A stretch of 5,229 bases of DNA from Marinagarivorans sp. UBA5868 (GTDB taxonomy: Bacteria > Pseudomonadota > Gammaproteobacteria > Pseudomonadales > Cellvibrionaceae), in the NCBI GenBank assembly GCA_002432095.1, contig DJFQ01000153.1, positions 24,153-29,381 of the forward strand, given 5' to 3'. Under the pieces are notes generated by a model. It did not search any database, was not told the origin of the DNA, and saw nothing but the letters and a program-made list of their open reading frames with translations. How positions within the stretch are numbered: position 1 is the stretch's first letter; the number at the start of each line of letters is the position of its first letter. Below are positions 1 to 5,229 of the stretch, one piece after another. The position numbers were made by a program, and so were the translations under genes.

Positions 1-54
1 GATGGCGATTTTTTGATCTTTTCCGAGTTGCGGAAATGGAAAAATCGCTACTAG
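1..54 (+). CDS. gloB: Hydroxyacylglutathione hydrolase (glyoxalase II), C-terminal 17 residues only
   Basis: Frame 1 is open from the left edge and ends at a TAG at 52-54. It encodes a short tail ending FSELRKWKNRY. This matches the typical end of GloB proteins, an aromatic residue, then L-R, a W/K-rich stretch and a final aromatic (E. coli GloB ends FAWLRSKKDRF). GloB is the zinc metallo-beta-lactamase-fold enzyme that hydrolyses S-lactoylglutathione to lactate and glutathione, the second step of methylglyoxal detoxification; its C-terminal helices form the HAGH_C substrate-binding domain. The next gene on the same strand is mltD, and gloB next to mltD is a familiar arrangement in gammaproteobacteria such as E. 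coli and Pseudomonas, which strengthens a call that would be weak on 17 residues alone. None of the metal-binding part lies in the window. Confidence 0.75.
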   Translation, partial: DGDFLIFSELRKWKNRY

Positions 55-80
55 TTCACGCATATCTCCGACAAGCTGTT

Positions 81-109
81 TTGGCACACTTTTCCATCTC
101 CGCTAGAAT
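81..109 (+). promoter_or_regulatory. Sigma70-type promoter for mltD
   Basis: A -35 box TTGGCA (81-86) and a -10 box TAGAAT (104-109) each match the consensus at 5 of 6 positions and are separated by the optimal 17 bases. Transcription would start near 116, giving a leader of about 47 bases before the mltD ATG at 163. It lies in the gap after gloB, so mltD can be expressed independently of gloB; no terminator hairpin is visible between the genes, so read-through from gloB is also possible. Confidence 0.65.
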
Positions 110-162
110 CCGGACGAGACAAAATTTCAGTTTGATGACAGTACGCAACGAAAGATTTTCTG

Positions 163-1785
163 ATGCTAAAAAAAACCAGCTTATTACTGTTGAGTGCAGC
201 GCTATTCAGTTGCGCGCAACTCGATACTCATGTCCCGCCGGACAAAGACGATACCTATTCTCTTCTTTCACTTCCTAAACGCCTCATACGTACCACCACC
301 CAACCAACCCTGTCCGAATGGCACTTTGAATCCCTTACCCTCTGCCGGATCCACGATACCGAACTTGAAGACTTCACCTTGCCGGTAAGTGTGAATCTCT
401 GGGATCGAGTCCGCGATGGCTTCGCTATCGAACCGCAGATTAACCAACGTATTCAGCAGGAAATTCAGTGGTACGCCAAACATCCGACCTATCTCGCACG
501 GGTATCAGAGAGAGCCGAAAAGTATTTGTATCTAGTGGTTGATGAGATCGAAAAACGTCAGATGCCAATGGAACTTGCCTTGCTTCCTATCGTGGAAAGC
601 GCGTTTGACCCCTTCGCATACTCCCCTGGGCGCGCCGCAGGAATGTGGCAGATTATTCCGGGTACAGGCACCATGCTCGGCTTGAAACAAAACTGGTGGT
701 ATGACGGCCGTCGGGATGTAGTGGCTTCCACCGATGCGGCATTGACTTATCTGGATCAACTTTATCGGCAAGTCGGAGAAGATTGGCTGCTCGCTTTGGC
801 GGCCTATAACAGCGGCGCGGGTAATGTGGGCAAAGCGGTAAAACGCAATCGCGCTAAAGGCAAACCCACGGACTATTGGTCCCTCCAGTTGCCGCGCGAA
901 ACCGAAATGTATGTTCCTCGGCTGCTGGCCCTTAAAGCGTTATTGGAGAATCCTGAAGCTTACGGAGTGGCGTTTTATCCAGTTGCCAACGAGCCTTATT
1001 TTATTTCTGTGAATGTGGGATCGCAGATCGATCTTGCCCAAGCCGCGGAGTGGGCGCGAATGCCTATGGCGGAACTTGCCGCGCTTAATCCCGGGTTCAA
1101 CCGCTGGGCCACCGATCCGGAAGGTCCGCATCATCTGCTCTTTCCCCGCGATAAGGCCGGTAACTTTATCGAGAAATTGGCGGAAATCCCCGACGACCAG
1201 AGAGTGGTTTGGGATCGCTACCAGATTAAAGCCGGCGACACGCTATCCAGCATTGCCAAACGCCATCGCACAACACCCGCGTTTCTTCAATCCATCAACA
1301 ATTTGGCCAATTCCAACATCCGTGTGGGGCGCACGCTGATGGTGCCCAAGTCTGCCGAAAGCGCTGAGTTTTACACGCACACAGCGGGTCAGCGATTAAA
1401 ACGTATTCAGTCAGCCGGCAAGGGAAGCAAGCTCGAGTATCGGGTGCGCGAAGGCGACTCGCTTTGGCAAATCAGTCGAAAGTTTAAGGTCACCACAGGC
1501 CAGTTGGCCAAATGGAACGGAATGGCACCGGGGGATCGAATTTACCCTGGGCAGAATCTGGTGATCTGGCAAAAAATCAAAACCACTCAGGCCACGCCTG
1601 GTGGTGACCGAACAATTCGCAAGCTCGCCTACAAAGTCCGTAAGGGCGATTCCTTAGCCGCCATCGCCAATAAATTTAAAGTACAGATAGACGATATTAC
1701 TCGCTGGAATCAGGTCGACCCTTCCCGTTATCTCCAGCCGGGCAAACATCTCACTCTGTTTGTGGACGTGACCCGAGTGCAGTAA
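163..1785 (+). CDS. mltD: Membrane-bound lytic murein transglycosylase D, lipoprotein with three LysM repeats
   Basis: Cleaves the MurNAc-GlcNAc beta-1,4 bond of peptidoglycan, leaving 1,6-anhydro-MurNAc ends; acts at the periplasmic face of the outer membrane. The 540-residue product starts with a lipoprotein signal (K3, K4, hydrophobic stretch, lipobox LFSC with Cys17 as the lipidated residue; Phe at -2 is slightly unusual). The SLT domain spans about 125-240: catalytic Glu145 in the VES motif, GMWQI at 160-164 and AAYNSGAGNV at 213-222, all diagnostic of family 1 transglycosylases. Residues 281-330 form a conserved, LysM-like linker. Three LysM repeats follow at about 353-395, 427-468 and 490-534, each opening with Y-x-(I/V)-(K/R)-x-GD(T/S)L. 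E. coli MltD is 452 residues with two LysM, so this is a longer form, near the size of the Pseudomonas protein. The ATG has only a weak GAAAG ribosome site (150-154), 8 bases upstream, but the signal peptide begins exactly here, which fixes the start. The gene follows gloB and has its own promoter. Confidence 0.95.
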   Translation: MLKKTSLLLLSAALFSCAQLDTHVPPDKDDTYSLLSLPKRLIRTTTQPTLSEWHFESLTLCRIHDTELEDFTLPVSVNLWDRVRDGFAIEPQINQRIQQEIQWYAKHPTYLARVSERAEKYLYLVVDEIEKRQMPMELALLPIVESAFDPFAYSPGRAAGMWQIIPGTGTMLGLKQNWWYDGRRDVVASTDAALTYLDQLYRQVGEDWLLALAAYNSGAGNVGKAVKRNRAKGKPTDYWSLQLPRETEMYVPRLLALKALLENPEAYGVAFYPVANEPYFISVNVGSQIDLAQAAEWARMPMAELAALNPGFNRWATDPEGPHHLLFPRDKAGNFIEKLAEIPDDQRVVWDRYQIKAGDTLSSIAKRHRTTPAFLQSINNLANSNIRVGRTLMVPKSAESAEFYTHTAGQRLKRIQSAGKGSKLEYRVREGDSLWQISRKFKVTTGQLAKWNGMAPGDRIYPGQNLVIWQKIKTTQATPGGDRTIRKLAYKVRKGDSLAAIANKFKVQIDDITRWNQVDPSRYLQPGKHLTLFVDVTRVQ

Positions 1786-1802
1786 CGGGTGATGACAATA
1801 AT

Positions 1803-1824
1803 CGCGCTGATACCGATCAGTGCG
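1803..1824 (-). terminator. Hairpin in the convergent gap, possible terminator of the HDOD gene
   Basis: CGCGCTGAT (1803-1811) and ATCAGTGCG (1816-1824) pair into a 9-bp stem with one G-T wobble and a 4-base loop. On the - strand the stem is followed by ATTATTGTC, a modest T-rich run; on the + strand no T tract follows, so it would serve mltD poorly as an intrinsic terminator. The stem contains the TGA stop of the HDOD gene (1817-1819). It is the only strong stem seen between the two converging genes, but with such an imperfect U tract termination is an inference. Confidence 0.4.
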
Positions 1825-3262
1825 TAGTCCGGCGACCGGCGTTTTGCGATAACAGGTTGAGATTGATTTGCGCCTGCGCGGCAAAGTGACGAAAGCTCTC
1901 AAATTGGTCCTTATTCAGTTGCCCACCCCATTCGGCGCGGTCTGCATAAAACAATGCCGGCATGCGCTCGCCCACCCGCACAACAAAAATAAATGCGGGA
2001 TGCTGACCCAACACTTGCAGAACCTCGGAACTGTAAAGGCCTGGATGCTCGTTTATAAAAGACGTGTCGATCCAGGTAGCGCCGGGCGTTGCCATGGCGT
2101 AGGTAAAAATATTGTCGCTATAGGGGCCGACATCAAACGCAAAACCAGACCGCCATCCCTCCGTGCCCTCTCCCAATACGTATTTGCACTTGGCCACATG
2201 CTGTTGAAGAAAAGCCACGGCAACACGCTCCAGGCCAACCCCGCGATGCATGCCTTCGATAACCATCTGGAAAATGGTGTTGACGTCGGCTTTTTCCGCC
2301 GTGGCAGTGGTCAGTTCGCGCAGAATATTGAGTTGCAACTGGGGGTCACCTCGCAGCACTTTGCTGGCGTTGCTGGTGGGCTCCTTGGTCATCGATTTGG
2401 CATTTTTGCCCGGAATCAAAGGGCAAACTTCCGCCGCGCCATACTGCAGCGCCACCTCGGCCGCACGCTCGGCGGATTCTTGTGCAGCGCTTAGGCACTG
2501 GTCAGCGTCTAAATAGGTGTAGCGTGAAATTTCTTCAATGACTTTTCGTGCAGCACTAGAATCCCAACCTTTCAACGCTGCCCGACTCAAGCGCTCACCC
2601 AAAATAACCGCTTGAACTTTGGCACTGGGTTCCCGAGCTGGGTAAAGCGCTTGCTCCAAGGTTTCCCCCAGCTTCCAATGTTTTGCCAGGGCACGGGTGA
2701 TAGCTTTAAACGAGGTTCCGAGGACACGCTCCATCGCCTCTTGACGGTCGCGACTGTTATCACTCAGTAAGGCCGAATTTTCATCGGTAATTTTTTCATT
2801 GGCAAGAAACGCCATTTCGCCCAGGTTGTAGAGCAAAGCGGCGATGAAAACTTCTTCGGCGGCGTCGGCGTCCTGACGCAGAATCAAGTCGCGAGCCTGG
2901 GTGGCCGCATGAAGGCCCTGGGCCATCAACTGCAACAGTCGCTCACGCGGGCCTTTTTTCAACAACGAATCGATTAATAAAAGCGAAATGCAGATGGCGC
3001 GCATGCCTTTGAGGCCGATCAGTACTATGGCCCGGCTCACAGTGTTGATTGCACTGCTGGAATGGTTGTAATGAACAGAGTTGGCGACCCGCAGCACGTG
3101 TGAGGTCAAATTCGGATCGCGGAGAATCACCTCGGCAAGCTGGTTGATCTCGGCGTCGTCACTGCCGGTCAAAGTATTCAACTCGGCAATCACTTTGCCG
3201 ACAACAGGCATATTTTGTTTGGTGAGTTTGCGAATCCAACTGTCCAGGCCTCTTGCAACCAT
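1817..3262 (-). CDS. HDOD domain protein with C-terminal GAF-like domain, probable signalling regulator
   Basis: A 481-residue soluble protein with no signal peptide or membrane segment. Residues about 12-215 form an HDOD domain: the typical ILRDPNLTSHVLRVANS stretch at 46-62, the V-S-R-A-I-x-x-(I/L)-G-x-x-x-(I/L/M)-R helix near 75-88, and LYNLGEM at 144-150 where true HD phosphohydrolases carry a catalytic His-Asp. That His-Asp pair is replaced by Tyr-Asn, so it should be non-enzymatic, as is usual for HDOD proteins. After a linker (about 215-305), residues about 310-475 look like a GAF sensor domain (helix ILRELTTATAEKADV, then alternating strands and a closing helix), assigned by pattern only. 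HDOD proteins in gammaproteobacteria act in signalling linked to motility, cyclic-di-GMP, stress or virulence; the ligand and partner here are unknown. The start is supported by a strong ribosome site GGGAGG (3268-3273) 5 bases before the ATG. It is convergent with mltD and lies 98 bases downstream of the dehydrogenase gene on the same strand. Confidence 0.88.
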   Translation of the reverse strand: MVARGLDSWIRKLTKQNMPVVGKVIAELNTLTGSDDAEINQLAEVILRDPNLTSHVLRVANSVHYNHSSSAINTVSRAIVLIGLKGMRAICISLLLIDSLLKKGPRERLLQLMAQGLHAATQARDLILRQDADAAEEVFIAALLYNLGEMAFLANEKITDENSALLSDNSRDRQEAMERVLGTSFKAITRALAKHWKLGETLEQALYPAREPSAKVQAVILGERLSRAALKGWDSSAARKVIEEISRYTYLDADQCLSAAQESAERAAEVALQYGAAEVCPLIPGKNAKSMTKEPTSNASKVLRGDPQLQLNILRELTTATAEKADVNTIFQMVIEGMHRGVGLERVAVAFLQQHVAKCKYVLGEGTEGWRSGFAFDVGPYSDNIFTYAMATPGATWIDTSFINEHPGLYSSEVLQVLGQHPAFIFVVRVGERMPALFYADRAEWGGQLNKDQFESFRHFAAQAQINLNLLSQNAGRRTTH

Positions 3263-3267
3263 AGGCT

Positions 3268-3273
3268 CCTCCC
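3268..3273 (-). promoter_or_regulatory. Strong ribosome binding site of the HDOD gene
   Basis: On the - strand GGGAGG, followed by AGCCT, precedes the ATG at 3262 by 5 bases. It is the best Shine-Dalgarno sequence in the window and fixes the start of the HDOD gene, in contrast with the weak sites of mltD and the nuclease. Confidence 0.75.
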
Positions 3274-3302
3274 GCTGCTGGCCACGTCAACTATCTGCCT
3301 GA

Positions 3303-3330
3303 AGTGTAGTCGGCTTTAATTGATTGTCAG
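3303..3330 (-). promoter_or_regulatory. Candidate sigma70 promoter of the HDOD gene
   Basis: Reading the - strand, CTGACA (3330-3325, 5 of 6 matches to the -35 consensus) and TACACT (3308-3303, 4 of 6 to the -10 consensus) are 16 bases apart. Transcription would begin near 3296, leaving a leader of about 34 bases. No terminator is visible after the upstream dehydrogenase gene, so the HDOD gene could also be reached by read-through from that operon. The match is moderate and could be chance. Confidence 0.4.
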
Positions 3331-3360
3331 ATATGCGCTGGCAGATGCGTTCTCGACCAA

Positions 3361-4197
3361 TCAAGCCGAGCCGAGACGGCGGATAACGCTATCCAGCATA
3401 GCGGTGGGCAGTAACCGTTTGAGAGCCCCCATGACATAAGTTGGCTTGGTGACGTAGTAGCGAGGTTTTGGACGGGGCTGCTCAAGGGCGAGAATCAACT
3501 TGTTCACTACGGCCGAGGCCGGCAGCGTAAATGATGCGGCTGGCCCCTGCTTATTGAGACGCTCAAGCGCTGCGCGATACAACGATTGATGGCGGCTATT
3601 GTCCATGTCGACCTCGCGCTGAAATACTGCGAGGGCATTTTTGCGGAAATCACTAAGGATCGGCCCGGGCTCAATCAATACTATCTTCACCGATGTGCCG
3701 TGCAGCTCTAGACGCAGGGTATCGGTAAGCCCTTCCAGAGCGAATTTGCTCGCGACATAAGCCCCGCGATTAAACATGGCAACCAGTCCGAGCACGGAGC
3801 TGTTCTGCACAATACGTGCATCCGGCTGTTGCAACAGGGTGGGCAACAAACGGCAGGTCAATTCGTGCGTGCCGAACACGTTAGTTTCAAACTGACGCCG
3901 TAACGCAGCCCTGGGCAGGTCCTCCACCGCGCCCGGCAATCCGTATGCACCATTATTGAACAAGGCAAATAATTGGCCGGCTGTGCATTCCACCACTTGT
4001 TCCACCGCAGCTTGGATGGAATCACTGGAAGCAAGGTCAAGAAGCAACGCATCCGCAAAACCTTCACTTTTCAGTCGGTCCACATCGGCATTCTTGCGGC
4101 AAGATGCGAATACCCGGTAGCCGCGCTCTCGTAAAGTGCGTGCGGCCTGAAGGCCGATACCGGAAGAACAGCCGGTAATGAGAATCGATTTGGTCAT
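3361..4197 (-). CDS. ybbO: YbbO-like short-chain dehydrogenase/reductase (NADP-dependent oxidoreductase)
   Basis: A 278-residue classical SDR. With Met1 at 4197, the cofactor motif TGCSSGIG lies at 8-15, the NNGAYG structural motif at 81-86, the catalytic Ser at 134 (QNSSV), and Tyr147-x-x-x-Lys151 (YVASK) 13 residues later, followed by EPGPI at 176-180. An Arg follows the Rossmann strand (CRK at 33-35), which favours NADP(H). The N-terminus (KSILITGCSSGIGL, CRKNADVDRL) and the C-terminal KRLLP stretch resemble E. coli YbbO, an aldehyde reductase; orthology is inferred from recalled sequence and the substrate here is unknown. An in-frame ATG 24 bases upstream (4221) would lie inside the nuclease gene; 4197 is preferred because GAGG (4209-4206) sits 8 bases before it and the SDR fold starts there. 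The gene lies 10 bases after the nuclease stop and appears to be the last gene of the djlA operon. Confidence 0.9.
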   Translation of the reverse strand: MTKSILITGCSSGIGLQAARTLRERGYRVFASCRKNADVDRLKSEGFADALLLDLASSDSIQAAVEQVVECTAGQLFALFNNGAYGLPGAVEDLPRAALRRQFETNVFGTHELTCRLLPTLLQQPDARIVQNSSVLGLVAMFNRGAYVASKFALEGLTDTLRLELHGTSVKIVLIEPGPILSDFRKNALAVFQREVDMDNSRHQSLYRAALERLNKQGPAASFTLPASAVVNKLILALEQPRPKPRYYVTKPTYVMGALKRLLPTAMLDSVIRRLGSA

Positions 4198-4205
4198 AAA
4201 CGTCG

Positions 4206-4210
4206 CCTCA
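4206..4210 (-). promoter_or_regulatory. Ribosome binding site of the dehydrogenase overlapping the nuclease stop codon
   Basis: On the - strand the nuclease stop TGA (4210-4208) runs directly into GAGG (4209-4206), 8 bases before the ATG at 4197. A ribosome finishing the nuclease would sit on the start region of the next gene, so translational coupling is likely. This site also decides the start of the dehydrogenase against the upstream ATG at 4221. Confidence 0.6.
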
Positions 4211-5119
4211 GCGGCCGGCAAGCGATTGCAATACAGCAGCGAGATGCGCGCTGGCCCTTTCTGCCATCTCTACGGTATGAAGGTGGCTGCGCCGTTGGTA
4301 GGAGGCCGAATCCGGCGATTCCGAGTTCATTGGGTAGACTTGACTGGCGATACGTTTCACTGCTGTTACGGCCACCGACAGGTCTCTCACGTTGCCCCGA
4401 AACTGTTTTGCCGGTGACAACTCTTCCGCGAAAGCGCCAAAACCTTGATCCCAAAGAAAATGCAAACTGTCGCGGCAGCGTAGTCCGGCTTTAAAACCCA
4501 CCACTGGACCAACACAAAACGCGTTGCCACCACGGTCGTGGCGACAGTTGGCGTCCAAAGAGCCCATCAAATGCAGTGGCTGATACGCATCAGCAGCCAT
4601 GTGCAATAAAAAAGCGAGAACGATAGCTTTATCGCGGGGATCGCTGACTTGCGCATAGGCAGTGAATAAATCTGGCCATACCGCCAAAAGGCGACCATCC
4701 AAGACAGGCGGGCAAGACGCGCCGGATCCGCCAGTCGACGCCTCGACCACTTGCCCAGCAGCATCTAGGAACAACGCGTTGCTGTAATGCCAATCGCTGG
4801 TGGAGCGTTTGCGGTAGGCCTGCAATACGCTAGGCACCTTGCCACTGCCGTATTGACCAAACACTTTGCGCAGCGGCATATCTCTGATCCGGTCCGGCCA
4901 TGCTGCCGCGCGCGCTGCATGGCTGCGCCAACTCGCCGCACCTTTCGCCCAGGGACCCGCAGCCAAGATTTGTTGATATTCACGTTGCTCAGCTTCTGGC
5001 AGTTTCTCCAATGCGCTTATGGCGATGTCGCCATGGCCGTTAGCGGACCAGCTCCACGCCAGCGGACTTACGAACCAGCAAATAATCAGTGCCAGCCAGC
5101 GGTAGTTTTGTACCTTCAT
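4208..5119 (-). CDS. Secreted S1/P1-type zinc nuclease
   Basis: A 303-residue member of the S1/P1 nuclease family, trinuclear-zinc enzymes that hydrolyse single-stranded DNA and RNA and can remove 3'-phosphates. A signal peptide covers 1-23, with predicted cleavage AWS/W, so the mature protein begins with Trp24. This matters because in P1 nuclease the N-terminal Trp1 itself binds zinc. All nine zinc ligands can be matched: Trp24 and His29 (the Trp1/His6 spacing exactly), Asp76 (AWPD), His111 (DWHY), His173 and Asp177 and His183 (LLHMAADAYQPLH), His220 and Asp224 (LHFLWD), with the DRGGN loop at 195-199. The mature part has four Cys (136, 192, 202, 215), enough for two disulfides and in keeping with an exported protein. 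Its ATG overlaps the djlA stop as ATGA and its own ribosome site is weak (AAAGAG), so translation probably depends on djlA. The family call is firm; substrate preference and whether it stays periplasmic or leaves the cell cannot be read from the sequence. Confidence 0.93.
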   Translation of the reverse strand: MKVQNYRWLALIICWFVSPLAWSWSANGHGDIAISALEKLPEAEQREYQQILAAGPWAKGAASWRSHAARAAAWPDRIRDMPLRKVFGQYGSGKVPSVLQAYRKRSTSDWHYSNALFLDAAGQVVEASTGGSGASCPPVLDGRLLAVWPDLFTAYAQVSDPRDKAIVLAFLLHMAADAYQPLHLMGSLDANCRHDRGGNAFCVGPVVGFKAGLRCRDSLHFLWDQGFGAFAEELSPAKQFRGNVRDLSVAVTAVKRIASQVYPMNSESPDSASYQRRSHLHTVEMAERASAHLAAVLQSLAGR

Positions 5120-5229
5120 GCGCGACTCTTTTTGATCAGGTCGTATGCGGCTTGAATTTCCTGAGAGCGTTCCGTCGCGACCTTTATCATTTCCTCTGGC
5201 ACACCCTGTCCAACGAGTTTGTCTGGATG
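5116..5229 (-). CDS. djlA: Co-chaperone DjlA, C-terminal 37 residues of the J domain only
   Basis: Reading in from the right edge on the - strand, the frame opens exactly at the HPD tripeptide that defines J domains and stimulates DnaK ATPase, then continues KLVGQGVPEEM and ends QEIQAAYDLIKKSRA. This closely follows the end of E. coli DjlA (HPDKLVAKGLPPEM, QEIQQAYELIK), and the KLV-x-x-G-(L/V)-P extension after HPD distinguishes DjlA from DnaJ and CbpA. DjlA is an inner-membrane protein with an N-terminal anchor, a TerB-like domain and a cytosolic C-terminal J domain; only part of the J domain is in view. Its TGA (5118-5116) overlaps the nuclease ATG by four bases (ATGA), which places it as the preceding gene of the same operon. 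The operon promoter must lie outside the window. Confidence 0.88.
   Translation of the reverse strand, partial: HPDKLVGQGVPEEMIKVATERSQEIQAAYDLIKKSRA

Noticed and set aside
1..63. A - strand frame starting with ATG at 63 and open to the left edge (21 codons)
   Set aside because: The + strand frame over the same bases encodes a recognisable GloB C-terminus and fits the known gloB-mltD order; the - strand frame has no recognisable product and its GGAG is too close to the ATG.
36..278. An 80-codon + strand frame overlapping the start of mltD
   Set aside because: It crosses the mltD promoter and signal-peptide region in another frame and has no recognisable domain.
1210..1770. Three repeated segments in the 3' part of mltD as a DNA repeat array
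   Set aside because: They are diverged LysM protein repeats; the similarity is at the amino-acid level and not as near-identical DNA.
1868..2494. A 208-codon open frame on the + strand
   Set aside because: It lies wholly antisense to the HDOD gene, its translation resembles no family I know, and the HDOD frame carries clear domain motifs and a strong ribosome site. The same applies to the shorter antisense frames inside mltD, the dehydrogenase and the nuclease.
4198..4221. Upstream ATG (4221) as start of the dehydrogenase
   Set aside because: It adds eight residues not seen in the SDR family and lies inside the nuclease gene; the ATG at 4197 has a well-placed GAGG and starts right at the Rossmann fold.
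1..5229. A mobile element, CRISPR array, tRNA/rRNA gene, defence or phage system
   Set aside because: No transposase or integrase motifs, flanking inverted repeats, repeat-spacer pattern or cloverleaf was seen. The nuclease is an exported housekeeping-type family and does not sit beside any defence gene.

Overview
The window reads as ordinary chromosomal DNA from a gammaproteobacterium of moderate GC content. Two partial genes at the edges, both identified from short but characteristic C-termini, support this: gloB followed by mltD on the left, and the tail of DjlA on the right. Overall the set suggests a Pseudomonas or Cellvibrio-like relative (Pseudomonadales/Cellvibrionales), but the lineage is inferred from gene content and synteny recalled from those groups, not from a search.

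Left part (1-1785, + strand): the last 17 codons of gloB (glyoxalase II), a 108-base gap holding a near-consensus sigma70 promoter, then mltD, which encodes a membrane-bound lytic murein transglycosylase lipoprotein with one SLT catalytic domain and three C-terminal LysM peptidoglycan-binding repeats. Middle (1817-3262, - strand): an HDOD domain protein with a C-terminal GAF-like domain, a probable non-enzymatic signalling protein. It converges with mltD across 31 bases, and a 9-bp hairpin spans its stop codon. Right part (3361-5229, - strand): a tightly packed run reading djlA (3' end), a secreted S1/P1-type zinc nuclease, and a YbbO-like short-chain dehydrogenase. djlA and the nuclease share an ATGA overlap, and the nuclease stop codon overlaps the ribosome binding site of the dehydrogenase, so the three genes look co-transcribed and translationally coupled.

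How the genes relate: mltD remodels the cell wall, gloB detoxifies methylglyoxal adducts, DjlA is a membrane-anchored DnaK co-chaperone, the nuclease should act in the periplasm or outside the cell, and the YbbO-like enzyme probably reduces aldehydes in the cytosol. No shared pathway is evident, but envelope and stress upkeep recur. I see no mobile element, CRISPR array, RNA gene, phage gene or defence island. The points most worth a second look are the djlA-nuclease-dehydrogenase operon and the uncharacterised HDOD-GAF protein. No stretch over 300 bases lacks a gene.
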